Shown: positions 8,591 through 18,528, numbered from the stretch's first letter. The stretch is 64,000 nucleotides of DNA from Pseudomonas fluorescens (GCF_902498065.1 NZ_CABVIR010000001.1:1488001-1552000); one strand, 5' to 3'. Made by a program: numbers and translations. Notes: a model not told the origin generated them from the letters alone.

Positions 8591-9026
8591 AGTTATCCTC
8601 GCCAAAGAAGATGGCTCAATATGCACTCTACCCCTTCCTGCACTGCCGAATACGTATATCCGCTACAACTTTAGGAGAGTAGACTCACCCTGTAGCCACT
8701 TCAATGACAATGTCCGGCCCATTACATTCCTCGACGCTCCCTCAGCCACGGACGTTGTCTTGACAAATTATGAAGGCACTCCCAAAAACGGTGACACAAA
8801 CGGAGCCTACTCTCAAGGCCCTGGCGATTTCATCGTCACACTTAAAACAACAAGACTAAAAACCACCACAGAAGTTATTCAACTTGACCATCTACCTAGC
8901 TACAAACCTGAACAGATGATCAAGCCTGGCCTGCAAATGAAATCAATCGAATTCAAGTCGCATCTCAGGGACAAACTTTCATGCTTGAGTATTAAAATAT
9001 CAGGCGCCCCACCCACGACGCCATAA
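8511..9026 (+). CDS. Small secreted protein, copy B (171 aa)
   Basis: Paralogue of the 7241-7762 product with the same signal peptide (MNHIKSAVCGLLLAIP). The mature part is alignable but diverged (for example LPNTYIRYNFRR against LPNTYVRYNLRR, and PGLQMKS against PGLQMKY). Cysteines at GSIC, DSPC and LSC are kept; the central cysteine of copy A is absent. The intact Rhs/TccC-like gene starts 54 bases downstream on the same strand, so the two are probably co-transcribed. A secreted partner, chaperone or protective protein for the Rhs product are all possible; the sequence does not choose between them. Confidence 0.82.
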   Translation: MNHIKSAVCGLLLAIPIAYSNAAVTGTVILAKEDGSICTLPLPALPNTYIRYNFRRVDSPCSHFNDNVRPITFLDAPSATDVVLTNYEGTPKNGDTNGAYSQGPGDFIVTLKTTRLKTTTEVIQLDHLPSYKPEQMIKPGLQMKSIEFKSHLRDKLSCLSIKISGAPPTTP

Positions 9027-9080
9027 CTTCGAAAAAATCCTGAATTGTTATAAATGGTTCCTCCCCATGAGACACATAAC

Positions 9081-12000
9081 ATGACTAATTCGAGCGCTGT
9101 GAACTCCCAAGCCTTTGGCTTCATGAGTGCCATAACAGGCGGTGTCAACCATCGTACCGGGCAATACACCCAAACCATCGATATTCCCGAATTCAACAGC
9201 AACCAACTGTGCGGTCCCTCAATCCCCCTCAAGTTGACGTTCAATCCGATCAATACGATCATCGACTCCGGTTGGGGCCTGGGCTGGAACCTCAACCTGA
9301 CCCAGTTCACCCCGCACAACAGCATCCTGTCCCTGAGCACCGGCGAAACCTACAAGGTCACCGGCAGCGGTACTCACCCCACCATCAAGGAAAAGAAACT
9401 CGACAGTTTCCATTTTGAAGACAACCTGGATGGCACTTACCGTGTGATACACAAGTCCGGGATCATTGAAATCCTGACCACCGGCGGCAGCGACAAAGAC
9501 CGGGTGGCCTTGCCCAGCCGCATCTATTCCCCGGCCGGTCACAGCATCAACCTCACCTACGCTTCGTTCATGGGCGGCCAGCGCCTGCAATCGATCAGCG
9601 ATGCCCAGGGTGAATTGCTGCAGATCAACCGTGACAGTAATCGCTACTTCATCGAAATCCTCGTGCGCCCATATGGCGGCCCCGGCGGCACTCCGCTTGC
9701 GCGTTATGAAATGAAGCTGAACAACAGCGGCTGGGTCACCGAAATCGTCTTGCCCACCGCCGAAAAAGCTTCGTGGCGCTTTGGTTATGGCAACGGGCCG
9801 ATTCGCGGCATTCTCTGCCTGCATGAGGTCAAGACCCCGGTCGGGGGCCGTGAAACCCTTGAGTATGCCGATAACGGGCATCCCTATCCCGGTGGTGTCA
9901 GCCGACCTAACTTGCCCCGTGTGACGCGTCATCGAGCCGACCCGGGGTTTGGTCAACCGGAAATGGTGGTCAATTACAGCTACACCGCGAAAAACTTCCT
10001 CGGGGCCGGTGCCACGGTCATTTGGGAAGACGGGATGGACCCGACGTACAACCTCAGTTCGGATTTTGAATACGGCAGCACCGCAGAACTGGTGAACCGC
10101 ACCAGTAGAACCGTGCGCAAAGTAGATCGCACCTACAACCGCTTTCATCTGCAAACCGAGGAAAAGACGACCCAGGCACACTGCGTCAAACGCGTCACCA
10201 CCACGTATTACGCCGATAACCGACCGTTCGATCAGCAAGTCCCGCAGTTCCAGTTGCCCAAGGAAAAAACCACCCGTTGGGAGATGGACAACGATGGCAC
10301 CAAGTTCCGGGCTGAAGTTGAACGGACAAGCTTTGATGAAAATGGCAATCCAACTGAAAAGATTGAATCGAGCGGCATCAAGACCGTCTACGCCTACTAC
10401 CCCATAGAAGCGTCCGACGGTTGCCCGGCCGACCCGCACGGCTTTGTGCGCAGCCTGAAGGAAACGACGGTTTACCCCTCACCTGACGGCCAGGGCGAAA
10501 CACCCGCACCGACCCTTTGTACCCGCCTGCGGCATGAAGCGCTCAAGCCGCTGGCCAACAGCGACTTGCAGGACTGGCTGGTCATCACCGATGAAACCTT
10601 GCTGCAAGTCGACGGTACAACCGAGACCGAGTTACAGCAGACCCTGCGCAGTTATAACCAACTGCCCAACGACGTATTCCTGCATGGTCGCTTGCTGAGT
10701 CAGCGTCAAATCATTAACGGCAAGACCACGCGCACCGACTATCAGTACAGCCAACCCGATAACACGCTGGCCGGTGGTGCGGTCTTGCAAATAGACGAAC
10801 TACTGACAGGGTTCGACCACAAGGATGGAACCTATCATGCGCAAATCAGCCTCAAGCAGGTTTATTCACTGATCACGGGCCAACTGGTGCTCAAGGAGGA
10901 TCTGACCAACGTGCCGATGCTCCTTCGCTATGACGCTCTGGGCCGGGTGACCAGCGAAACGGCGTCCCCCGGTGACCCACAGGCGCAAGCTACACGCACG
11001 TATGAATACACCTTGACTTCATCCGACGGTCAGCAATCCAGCATGGTGGTCACTGATGTCAAAAACGCCAAAACCATTACCCATTTCGACGGTTTGAACC
11101 GTGCTGTTTATCAAGGGCGAATCGAGCCAGACGCCGACTCAAGGGCTGAACCCCGTCAGATCTACGCGGCTGTGCACAACGAAATCGGCGAGTTGATCGA
11201 AGAAACCCACTTTGATTTGATCGGAGAAAAGCAACTCCCCATCACTCAGGCGTTCAAGTACGACAATTGGGGCATGCTGAGCAGCACCCTCGGCCTGGAC
11301 GGTGTGGCGATCATTACCGACCTGTCGCCCTTTGGCGAAGACGGCCCCATAGAGCGCAATTGGCAGCAAAGCGACGAGCAACCGCCTCAGGTCAGCGGAC
11401 TGACCATCAGCCACTACAATCGCTTCGGCAAAGTGGTTTCGACGCAACGCCTTGACGCCCAGCGCTTGAATGCGCACCTGCGCCAGACTCAGAGTCCCGA
11501 TGCCCAGCTCTCGGTGAAGCAGCACCTGGACACCTTGTTGCTCAGCGAGCAATTGCAGGCGCTCGACACCAGCTATTACACCTATGACGGACTGGGCAAT
11601 TGCATACAACTCAAGCAACTGACTGACGAACAGGAGCGTGTGACCCATTACGCGTACGACGCGTGGAAACGTGTTTCCAGTACCACGCTTCCCGACAAAA
11701 CGATCGTCAACCGCCGCTTCGCCGACCACAGCTCCAGCGAGCTGACCATTGATTTGCAGGTGACCCCCGGCAACGCCAATCAGCCCACCGTCGTCGTAGG
11801 TCAGCAATCGTTCGACGGACTCGAACGCTTGACCGAGGTGCGGGTGGGTTCACTGGATAATCCAAGGGTTGAACAGTACCGCTATAAAGAGAGACAGATG
11901 CAGGTTTGGCGCCGCGTTACCCCGGCCCGAAAAAATATTGACCATGAATACAACCTGGCGCTCTCCCCGCAACCCGTCAGCATCACAACGTTGGAAGGCC

Positions 12001-14147
12001 AGGAGAATTACGCCTACGACCCCCTGGATGCGGCGATCAGCCGGGTAGGCACCGACGACAACGGTATCCAGTACAAGTACAGCGCCGACGGCCATTTGTT
12101 GAGCGAGAAACAAGTCGACAACGGTAAAACGATCCAGGACAGGCAATACGTTTACTCGTTGCTTGGCCGGCAAATGAGTAGCAGCGTTGCCGGCGGGCTG
12201 GACACGCACATGGAGTACGACGACAGCGGGCGCCTGGCAAAATTGACACAAGGCGAGCTTGAGGCCGAATTCACCTACAACGGGTTGAGCCTGCTCAGCA
12301 GGACCATCACCCGGAACCTGCGCACCCGGCTCTCACTCACGACTGAAGTGAAATATGACACCCTGACACGAGAAATCGAACGCACGTTTCAACTGACGGA
12401 CCAACCGCTCCATACCCTTACACAAACCTGGTTTGCCGATGACCAGTTGCAAAGCCGCCACTTGCAAACCGCCGGGCGCAGCCTTCTCAAAGAAGAATTC
12501 ACCTATGACCCGCGCAATCGGTTGATCAGGCACACCTGCTCTGGCGAAAACCTGCCCACCGATGTCTACGGCAATGCCATCACCCAACAAGTATTCACCT
12601 TCGATGCGCTGGACAATATCCAACGCTGCGTCACGACGTTCAAGGATGACACCACTGATATCGCGCGCTTCACCTACACCGGCGACGATGCATGCCAACT
12701 GTCGTCGGTCACGCATACCCATACCGCAGGCGGTTATCCGGCGAGCCAGTCATTCGAATACGATGCCGACGGCAACATGCTCAACGATCAGCACGGTAAA
12801 CAATTGAGCTACGACAGCAGGGGTCGCCTGCTTGCCGTGAAAGATGTTTCAGGACAACAAACCTTGAGCACTTACCGTTATGACGGGCATAGCAACCTGT
12901 TAGGCGTGCGCGAGGACCAGCAAGAGGAAACCCTGCGGTTTTACAGCGGCTATCGTGTGCACCATACCGTGCAGGCGGATAAGCGCACTTACTACCTGCA
13001 TCAGGCCGATACGCCCCTGGGTGAACAGCGGCTCAACGACCACGACCGCACCTTGTTGCTGATGACCGACGCCAGCCCAAGCGTAATCGGCGAGAGCTTG
13101 AACGGTTCCGTTCGCTGGGTGAGCTATAGCGCCTATGGCGCACGCAAGCTCTTCAACGAAGAGGAACTGCAAAGCCTGTTGGCCTTCAACGGCGAGGTGT
13201 GCGAAAGGTCTCACGGCTGGTATCTGTTGGGACGTGGCTATAGGGCATACAACCCCGGCCTGATGCGATTCCACAGCCCGGACTCGCTCAGCCCCTTCGC
13301 GGAGGGCGGGATCAACCCGTATATGTACTGCCGGGGTAATCCGATCAACCTGAGCGATCCAAGTGGCCACGCAGCTCGAGGGGGACGTCCAGAGTTGCCG
13401 GTTTACGTCGGTGGCGGAGGGATGAGTATCGAGGCATGGATTGGTGTGGGTTTGGCGGGGATATTTCTCGTAGGCTCAGCCATTCTCATGCCCTGGTCGG
13501 CCCCCATGTCGGTCATGTACATCGTCGCCATCGTCGGGATTGTGGGGCAAGCTGCAGGTGTCGGTCTGCAAGTTTGGGGGGGAATGACGAACGACAGTTT
13601 GCTGACTACCATTGGGTATGGCGTCGGCGCTGTCAGTGGATTGGTCAGTGGTGGCGCCATCTCCTCAGTGAGATCGACCGTAAAGGCCGCCCAGCTGGCG
13701 GCAAAAGAAGCTGCGAAAGCGGTGACTACGACGGCTACGGTGGCTACGGCGACTACGGACGTGGCGAGTGCTAGTGTTGGTGTCGGGACGCGTGCAAGCC
13801 TTACAGCAGCGGGAGGTGGGGGGGGAGGGGGAGCCGGGTGGATGGCGATGATCAAGAGAAGATTCACTAACTCGGGCAAGCCGGAGTCTCTCGGGCATAC
13901 CTGGCCGCGAGGTCATCGCGGGAGACAAGGTCTTCCCGGGAAACAAGGCCCAGCCGGGGGCCGTGACGGGGCGGCTACCGGCAGTGTCCCTCAGTCCGCT
14001 ACCGTGCAAGGCGTGAGGAAGGTCGAACCTCAATTCACCGGAGTACGGGAAGAATCAGGCTATTACCTCTTCGACGAAAACGGCAATAATGGGATAGAAC
14101 TTGGTACGGGTAGAGTCGCCCCGCCCACACGTCCGTCAAATACCTAA
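9081..14147 (+). CDS. Rhs/TccC-like repeat protein with an unrecognised C-terminal region (1688 aa)
   Basis: Long YD-repeat protein of the Rhs/insecticidal TccC type. YD motifs such as LRYDALGR, YAYDAWKR, YEYDADGN and YRYDGHSNLLG run through residues about 300-1300. The core ends with the signature RGYRAYNPGLMRFHSPDSL...NPYMYCRGNPINLSDPSGH at residue about 1426, where related proteins cut themselves. Rhs shells are known to enclose the released C-terminal toxin. Here the C-terminal ~255 residues contain two or three hydrophobic stretches (IGVGLAGIFLVGSAIL; VMYIVAIVGIVGQ), an Ala/Thr-rich part, a Gly run, a short collagen-like GxxG stretch (GRQGLPGKQGPAG) and a tail with DENGNNG. No known toxin fold is recognised and no immunity-like gene follows. 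ATG 9081 (MTNSSAVNSQ) was preferred to 9054. G7 (13576-13582) and G8 (13818-13825) runs lie in the C-terminal part. Confidence 0.9.
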   Translation: MTNSSAVNSQAFGFMSAITGGVNHRTGQYTQTIDIPEFNSNQLCGPSIPLKLTFNPINTIIDSGWGLGWNLNLTQFTPHNSILSLSTGETYKVTGSGTHPTIKEKKLDSFHFEDNLDGTYRVIHKSGIIEILTTGGSDKDRVALPSRIYSPAGHSINLTYASFMGGQRLQSISDAQGELLQINRDSNRYFIEILVRPYGGPGGTPLARYEMKLNNSGWVTEIVLPTAEKASWRFGYGNGPIRGILCLHEVKTPVGGRETLEYADNGHPYPGGVSRPNLPRVTRHRADPGFGQPEMVVNYSYTAKNFLGAGATVIWEDGMDPTYNLSSDFEYGSTAELVNRTSRTVRKVDRTYNRFHLQTEEKTTQAHCVKRVTTTYYADNRPFDQQVPQFQLPKEKTTRWEMDNDGTKFRAEVERTSFDENGNPTEKIESSGIKTVYAYYPIEASDGCPADPHGFVRSLKETTVYPSPDGQGETPAPTLCTRLRHEALKPLANSDLQDWLVITDETLLQVDGTTETELQQTLRSYNQLPNDVFLHGRLLSQRQIINGKTTRTDYQYSQPDNTLAGGAVLQIDELLTGFDHKDGTYHAQISLKQVYSLITGQLVLKEDLTNVPMLLRYDALGRVTSETASPGDPQAQATRTYEYTLTSSDGQQSSMVVTDVKNAKTITHFDGLNRAVYQGRIEPDADSRAEPRQIYAAVHNEIGELIEETHFDLIGEKQLPITQAFKYDNWGMLSSTLGLDGVAIITDLSPFGEDGPIERNWQQSDEQPPQVSGLTISHYNRFGKVVSTQRLDAQRLNAHLRQTQSPDAQLSVKQHLDTLLLSEQLQALDTSYYTYDGLGNCIQLKQLTDEQERVTHYAYDAWKRVSSTTLPDKTIVNRRFADHSSSELTIDLQVTPGNANQPTVVVGQQSFDGLERLTEVRVGSLDNPRVEQYRYKERQMQVWRRVTPARKNIDHEYNLALSPQPVSITTLEGQENYAYDPLDAAISRVGTDDNGIQYKYSADGHLLSEKQVDNGKTIQDRQYVYSLLGRQMSSSVAGGLDTHMEYDDSGRLAKLTQGELEAEFTYNGLSLLSRTITRNLRTRLSLTTEVKYDTLTREIERTFQLTDQPLHTLTQTWFADDQLQSRHLQTAGRSLLKEEFTYDPRNRLIRHTCSGENLPTDVYGNAITQQVFTFDALDNIQRCVTTFKDDTTDIARFTYTGDDACQLSSVTHTHTAGGYPASQSFEYDADGNMLNDQHGKQLSYDSRGRLLAVKDVSGQQTLSTYRYDGHSNLLGVREDQQEETLRFYSGYRVHHTVQADKRTYYLHQADTPLGEQRLNDHDRTLLLMTDASPSVIGESLNGSVRWVSYSAYGARKLFNEEELQSLLAFNGEVCERSHGWYLLGRGYRAYNPGLMRFHSPDSLSPFAEGGINPYMYCRGNPINLSDPSGHAARGGRPELPVYVGGGGMSIEAWIGVGLAGIFLVGSAILMPWSAPMSVMYIVAIVGIVGQAAGVGLQVWGGMTNDSLLTTIGYGVGAVSGLVSGGAISSVRSTVKAAQLAAKEAAKAVTTTATVATATTDVASASVGVGTRASLTAAGGGGGGGAGWMAMIKRRFTNSGKPESLGHTWPRGHRGRQGLPGKQGPAGGRDGAATGSVPQSATVQGVRKVEPQFTGVREESGYYLFDENGNNGIELGTGRVAPPTRPSNT

Positions 14148-14161
14148 CCAGCCCACGCTCC

Positions 14162-14199
14162 TCCTGGCTATCGGAAAAATGCTGTCCCGATAGCCAGGA
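14162..14199. terminator. Hairpin after the rhs gene
   Basis: A perfect 13-base stem (TCCTGGCTATCGG / CCGATAGCCAGGA) with a 12-base loop, 15 bases after the rhs stop and before the convergent end of the 14462-15955 gene. Neither side has a T-run, so terminator function is plausible but not typical. The rest of the gap (14200-14461) shows only a C7 run and no gene. Confidence 0.5.
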
Positions 14200-14461
14200 A
14201 AGCGTTCAGCTTGCCGACTGGCAACTCAGCAACATTCCCCGTTACCCCCCCGCCCACACTCAGCGTACTCTCACCTGCGCGCCCTACCCCGCTTTCTGAA
14301 ATCCTCGCCCACGCAGACAGGCAGCGTTCCTGATGCCTCACTTTTTGCACCGACGCTGCAACGGTTTCGTCTTGCTGTTCAAGCGTTGAATGTCACAATC
14401 TCTGTGAATAACGTACCCCGACTTCTGGAAACAGTGAGTCGGGGTCGCCAGGCTCGCCGCC

Positions 14462-15955
14462 TTAATCAATCAAAGTCAATTGCAACAGGGGGAAATTGGG
14501 CGAAGAAACCGGTGGCCATGTTGCACCACCGTCAAAGCTCACGTAGACCTTGCCGGTGAGCGGAGCATTGCGGCGCAACGTGTTGAGAAACGTCTTTTTG
14601 ACCCTGACGTCATTTTGCATACCCACTCCGCCAATGACCTCCTGAGCACTGAGCACTCGCTTTGTGATCACGGTTTCGACGGCATCGTGCCCCGTGGACC
14701 CGACTCCCGTCATGGTGATCATGATCCACTGGTCGCTCGTTATCAGGGGCCATTTGGCCAATCGCAGAATCGCACCCTCGGCCGGCACCGTTTTCAAACT
14801 CAAACTGCCCCCGGTGAGGCCATTGCATTGTACCGTCGGCAAATTGCTCAATCTTGAAACCCGCAACTTGCGACGTAGCGAAGGCCACTCCCTGTTATCA
14901 CTATCGGTAACGCCATAGCTCACCCACAGTGTTTTATCGATATAGGCAGCGACCGATTTCATCGGTATCGCGTAACGTCGCTGCCCGGGAATAATCGCCT
15001 GCTCAACTCGAACAGCCCCCGGGGTTCCGGGCTCGCCCCATTGCACGAACACTCCCTCTTGCGGGTAGATAACGGCGTCCTGGGGGACTTGCACAACCGC
15101 ACCGGTATCAGCCTGCAACGGATCAAGTGTCTGTTGTTCACCTGTTCCAGCGGCCCGTTCAACGTCGGGCCAGGGCAAAGAGCGCGGGATGGGGGTGGCC
15201 GCAACATCCAGCTCGACAAAATCGGAACGCGCACTCGGGTTACCCGCTCGGTCATGCACCTGATACCACACGTACCGAAATCCATCATTGCGGTCCCGAA
15301 TCAAGTCCCCCTCTACAGTGATGACAATCGGTGCAGAAAAGTCAGTGTTATCGAGCTCGATGACGCCGCCCACATCCAGATTGCCCGGGGTTGCGCCCCA
15401 GTACCAGGTGATGCGGTCGCCGGGGCGTGGGGTCACATAAGCTGGGAGATCGGCTTTGACCTTGTCGGTGTTGAGATCGAGGTACTGGGCGGTGAGTTTG
15501 TTCGGGCGAAGCACCTCGGCGGGGAACACTAATCCACTCGGGGCGTGGAGCCGCGGTTCTTGTTTGTCGACGGTGACGGTAAACGGAAGGGAGCCTTGGG
15601 TTGTTCCAAGCCAGTTTGTCATGGTGTAGGTGAGTGTGTGCTCGCCGTCAGTCAGCTTATCGGCACTGATGGGTACAAAGTGATCATTGGGCGCGATCGG
15701 GGCGTCCCACTCCTTGAAGCCGATTGAGGCAGTCCCCAGAAAAATTTCAATCGACTCAGCTCCGGTTGGTGACGGATTCGAGGGCGCCCACGGAAGGAAC
15801 TCCACTTTCAGGGGATTGCCCGGATCGCTCCACGCCGATCTGGGCAACAGATTGATTTCACCGCCCACGATATCGCTCAGTGGTTCTGGCTCTGTCCACG
15901 GTGCGGGCATTAACAGCACGGATTCGTCTTCTGCGCGTTTCTTTTCTGATGACAT
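14462..15955 (-). CDS. Ig-like beta-sandwich repeat protein (family member 2 of 3)
   Basis: A 497-aa protein made of beta-rich repeats. The first (residues about 45-140) has ESIEIFLG...YTMTNWLGT...VTVDKQEP and resembles the first repeat of the 18529-20496 product (NYLGT...VFVDKIPP). The second has PRPGDRITWYWG and DRAGNPS. The final 110 residues (LPTVQCNGLTGG...VYVSFDGGATWPP) match the tail of the 5412-6929 product. No signal peptide or membrane segment. The start at 15955 has a strong AAGGAG site. It converges on the rhs gene and lies downstream of the autotransporter on the same strand. Function unknown; the family resembles secreted or surface beta-sandwich proteins only in general build. 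Confidence 0.87.
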   Translation of the reverse strand: MSSEKKRAEDESVLLMPAPWTEPEPLSDIVGGEINLLPRSAWSDPGNPLKVEFLPWAPSNPSPTGAESIEIFLGTASIGFKEWDAPIAPNDHFVPISADKLTDGEHTLTYTMTNWLGTTQGSLPFTVTVDKQEPRLHAPSGLVFPAEVLRPNKLTAQYLDLNTDKVKADLPAYVTPRPGDRITWYWGATPGNLDVGGVIELDNTDFSAPIVITVEGDLIRDRNDGFRYVWYQVHDRAGNPSARSDFVELDVAATPIPRSLPWPDVERAAGTGEQQTLDPLQADTGAVVQVPQDAVIYPQEGVFVQWGEPGTPGAVRVEQAIIPGQRRYAIPMKSVAAYIDKTLWVSYGVTDSDNREWPSLRRKLRVSRLSNLPTVQCNGLTGGSLSLKTVPAEGAILRLAKWPLITSDQWIMITMTGVGSTGHDAVETVITKRVLSAQEVIGGVGMQNDVRVKKTFLNTLRRNAPLTGKVYVSFDGGATWPPVSSPNFPLLQLTLID

Positions 15956-16118
15956 TGATGTTCTCCTTCGCTAAGTGCCAGACACAGAGACGAAGGCGTC
16001 ACTGAGGTCCGACCATTCAATGAAACCTCAACACCGTAAAGGGCCTGAGGGCTGTCATTGCGGACAGCCATCAAGCCCGAGTGGACGCTAGCTTTGAGCG
16101 ACAACACCTACATCGCGA

Positions 16119-18311
16119 TTACCAGCTATATCGCACACCCACGTTGGCGCCCCACGGCTGCTTGATCTTGTTGCCGTCGCTGTAATCAAAATCAGCATGT
16201 ATCGAGACCTTGTCACTCAACGCCGCAGCGACGCCGACACCCAACTCCCCACGGGAACCCGAAAGGTCGTTGTTGAAGGTGTTGTCGTTGACCTGCACTT
16301 CGTTGTTATTGGCGAACTCGTGCACATACGCAGCGCGAATGTAGGGCTGCACGACCTTGTCATCCCACTTGAAGTCGCGTCCGGCGGTGGCCCCGGCCTT
16401 GGCCAGCAGCGAACGCGTGCGGCTGCCTTCGGCGGACAGGCCGTTATCCAGGTCGTAGCTCTTGCCCTGAATGATCACGCCCGACAGTTGGGTAAAGGGT
16501 TCGACAAAATAGTCATCAGCCAGCTTGATATGACGGCCGAACTCCAGGGATCCGCCGACGCCATGGCTGTCGTAATTGCCCTTGGTTTTCTTGCCGTCGC
16601 TCAAATGCACGTCGGACTCGTTCTGGAAACGGTTGAGTTTGAGCACACCATCGAAGTAGTAGCCACTCTGCTCATCCAGCCAGGTGGTGTAAGCGCCAAG
16701 GTAATAGCTGTTGATCGTACCGGTGGTGCCACGGCTCAAATCCAGATCGGACTTGCTGTAACCCCCCAACACACCCACCAGCCACTGCCCGTCCCCCATC
16801 GGCAACGGCGCGTCGGCACCGAACGACAGGCCTTGCTGGACTTGCTGATAAGCAACGCCCGAGCTGGCGTCGATGTCGAATTTGTTGCCATAGGCGCGAA
16901 TCCAGCCACCGGCCTTGCCATGGTCCATGCGCACTTCACCCATGCGAGTACGCAGGGTACTGAGTTCGCCATACCAGGCGGTCGGCGCGGCGTTGAACAG
17001 CGCGATCACCGATTGGGTGCCCGAACTGGGGGCACGCGTGAGGGTATTGAGGTACCACTCGGTGCTGCTCAGTTGGTCGAGGTTGTAGGAGAACGCGCCC
17101 AGATCCACAGCGCCACCGGCCAGGGTGAACGTTGCATCGCCGCTTCCGATCTGGATAACCCGAATGGAGCCGCTGCCCGCGGGCTCCGTGCCACTGGAAT
17201 CAATCGCCACGGTATGGTTGCCGGTGGCCGCGCCGGTCACGGTCAGGGTATCGACCTGACCGGTCCTGAAATCGGTATGCATATGGAACGTACCGCCGGA
17301 ACCCGACAACGTACCGACGTTCAACTTGAAGAATTCGCCGGGATTGCCGAACTGGATGGCACCACCGTTCATGGACAGGTTTTCCACCTCTCCGTCACCG
17401 ACCATGATCCAGCGCGCATTGCTGTTGACACCCAGGTTTTGCACGTTCTGCAAGCGCCCGGTCAGGGTCGCGGAGTCTTCCAGCAGCACATTGGCGGTGC
17501 TGCTGCCGTCCGCGACGATATCGCCCACCAGGTGGCTACTGCCGACCCGAAGATTACCTTCGGCACCGTTGGTCAACTGCATCAGGATGCCGTTGCTGCC
17601 GACCAGCGTTGAATTGTTCAGTACGGCAATATTAGCCTCGGCATTGTCGACCAGAATCGCCGCGCCGTTCAGCCCTTCGACCCGGGTATTACTCAAGTTG
17701 AGCGTGTTGGGGCCAGCGACGCCCGGGTCGGCATTTAATTGAATGCCAACGGTTCCACCCTGGATCGAGCTGCCAGTCGCGTTGACCGTGCCATTGAACA
17801 TACGGATGCCTGCCAGCGTGGTGCCGATGACCGTGCTGTTGGTCAGGTTCAACTCGCTCAAGCCGTTGACGGTCGCGCCGTTACGCGTGCCGATGATGGT
17901 GCTGTTGCCGCTTACGTGGGCGGTGGACCCGGTGGTGTTCGCCGAATCGTGACTCAGGACCAGACCGATCCTGTCACTGGAAATGTGGCTACCGACGATC
18001 GTTGCCAGACTGCTATCCAGATGCACCCCGTTGGTGCCAGTACCCTGTACCTGGGTGCCGGTCAGGTTCAGGGTCGAATCTTTCACAGTGATATCCAGCG
18101 TTTGCGCATCCACGGCATTCAAGGTGGCGCCATTGAACACGCTGTATTTGTCCTGCGGGGTTGTCCCGTCAATGGAGGCCTCGGGCTCCAGGCTGCCATC
18201 GATAAAGCGGATGGCCTGAGCTTGTTCGCTGATGATTAAAAACGGTAAGAAGGGCAACAGACGTAAAGCCCGTGAAAGAGGGCTTAGCAAAAAAAGCTGA
18301 CTGGCAGACAT
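16119..18311 (-). CDS. Autotransporter (type Va) with beta-helix passenger
   Basis: The N-terminus has a hydrophobic export signal ending SEQAQA. Residues about 40-430 are a passenger of short repeats rich in N, T, S and G (for example STLNLTGTQVQGTG, SELNLTNSTVIGT) typical of a right-handed beta-helix, with a pertactin-like segment before the barrel (GQVDTLTVTG). The last ~270 residues form the outer-membrane beta-barrel (GGWIRAYGNKF...GVRYSW), ending in W as such barrels usually end in an aromatic residue. Thus it is exported by Sec and displays its passenger outside. The ATG at 18311 has GGAG 6 bases upstream; three in-frame ATGs further up (18377, 18353, 18323) would lengthen the signal region and are less likely. 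No protease triad is evident. It sits between two Ig-repeat genes in the same direction. Confidence 0.9.
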   Translation of the reverse strand: MSASQLFLLSPLSRALRLLPFLPFLIISEQAQAIRFIDGSLEPEASIDGTTPQDKYSVFNGATLNAVDAQTLDITVKDSTLNLTGTQVQGTGTNGVHLDSSLATIVGSHISSDRIGLVLSHDSANTTGSTAHVSGNSTIIGTRNGATVNGLSELNLTNSTVIGTTLAGIRMFNGTVNATGSSIQGGTVGIQLNADPGVAGPNTLNLSNTRVEGLNGAAILVDNAEANIAVLNNSTLVGSNGILMQLTNGAEGNLRVGSSHLVGDIVADGSSTANVLLEDSATLTGRLQNVQNLGVNSNARWIMVGDGEVENLSMNGGAIQFGNPGEFFKLNVGTLSGSGGTFHMHTDFRTGQVDTLTVTGAATGNHTVAIDSSGTEPAGSGSIRVIQIGSGDATFTLAGGAVDLGAFSYNLDQLSSTEWYLNTLTRAPSSGTQSVIALFNAAPTAWYGELSTLRTRMGEVRMDHGKAGGWIRAYGNKFDIDASSGVAYQQVQQGLSFGADAPLPMGDGQWLVGVLGGYSKSDLDLSRGTTGTINSYYLGAYTTWLDEQSGYYFDGVLKLNRFQNESDVHLSDGKKTKGNYDSHGVGGSLEFGRHIKLADDYFVEPFTQLSGVIIQGKSYDLDNGLSAEGSRTRSLLAKAGATAGRDFKWDDKVVQPYIRAAYVHEFANNNEVQVNDNTFNNDLSGSRGELGVGVAAALSDKVSIHADFDYSDGNKIKQPWGANVGVRYSW

Positions 18312-18528
18312 GACCGACTCCATGGGATCTGGACTACACGAAGGCAGGCTCATCCTGACAATCAGCGACGAGCCCACCTACAAAGGAGCCGCAGAATATC
18401 CAGACACCTCCTATCGAGATGCAGGACCTTCCTGACATATCTGTAGGATTTATCCTGCAAGCTAGGCAAGAGTCATTCGCAGAACAGCGGCAGGCACCGC
18501 GTGGTACCTGCTGCTGTGCGAGTAAATT

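Noticed and set aside
9219..10439. 406-aa frame antisense to the start of rhs
   Set aside because: Composition is that of an antisense shadow and the rhs YD-repeat coding is clear on the + strand.
14168..14350. 60-aa minus-strand frame after rhs as an immunity gene
   Set aside because: No ribosome site, overlaps the hairpin, lies on the opposite strand to rhs and shows no coding-like pattern.
16197..17612. 471-aa frame on the + strand inside the autotransporter
   Set aside because: Shadow of the autotransporter gene; no family resemblance and no ribosome site.
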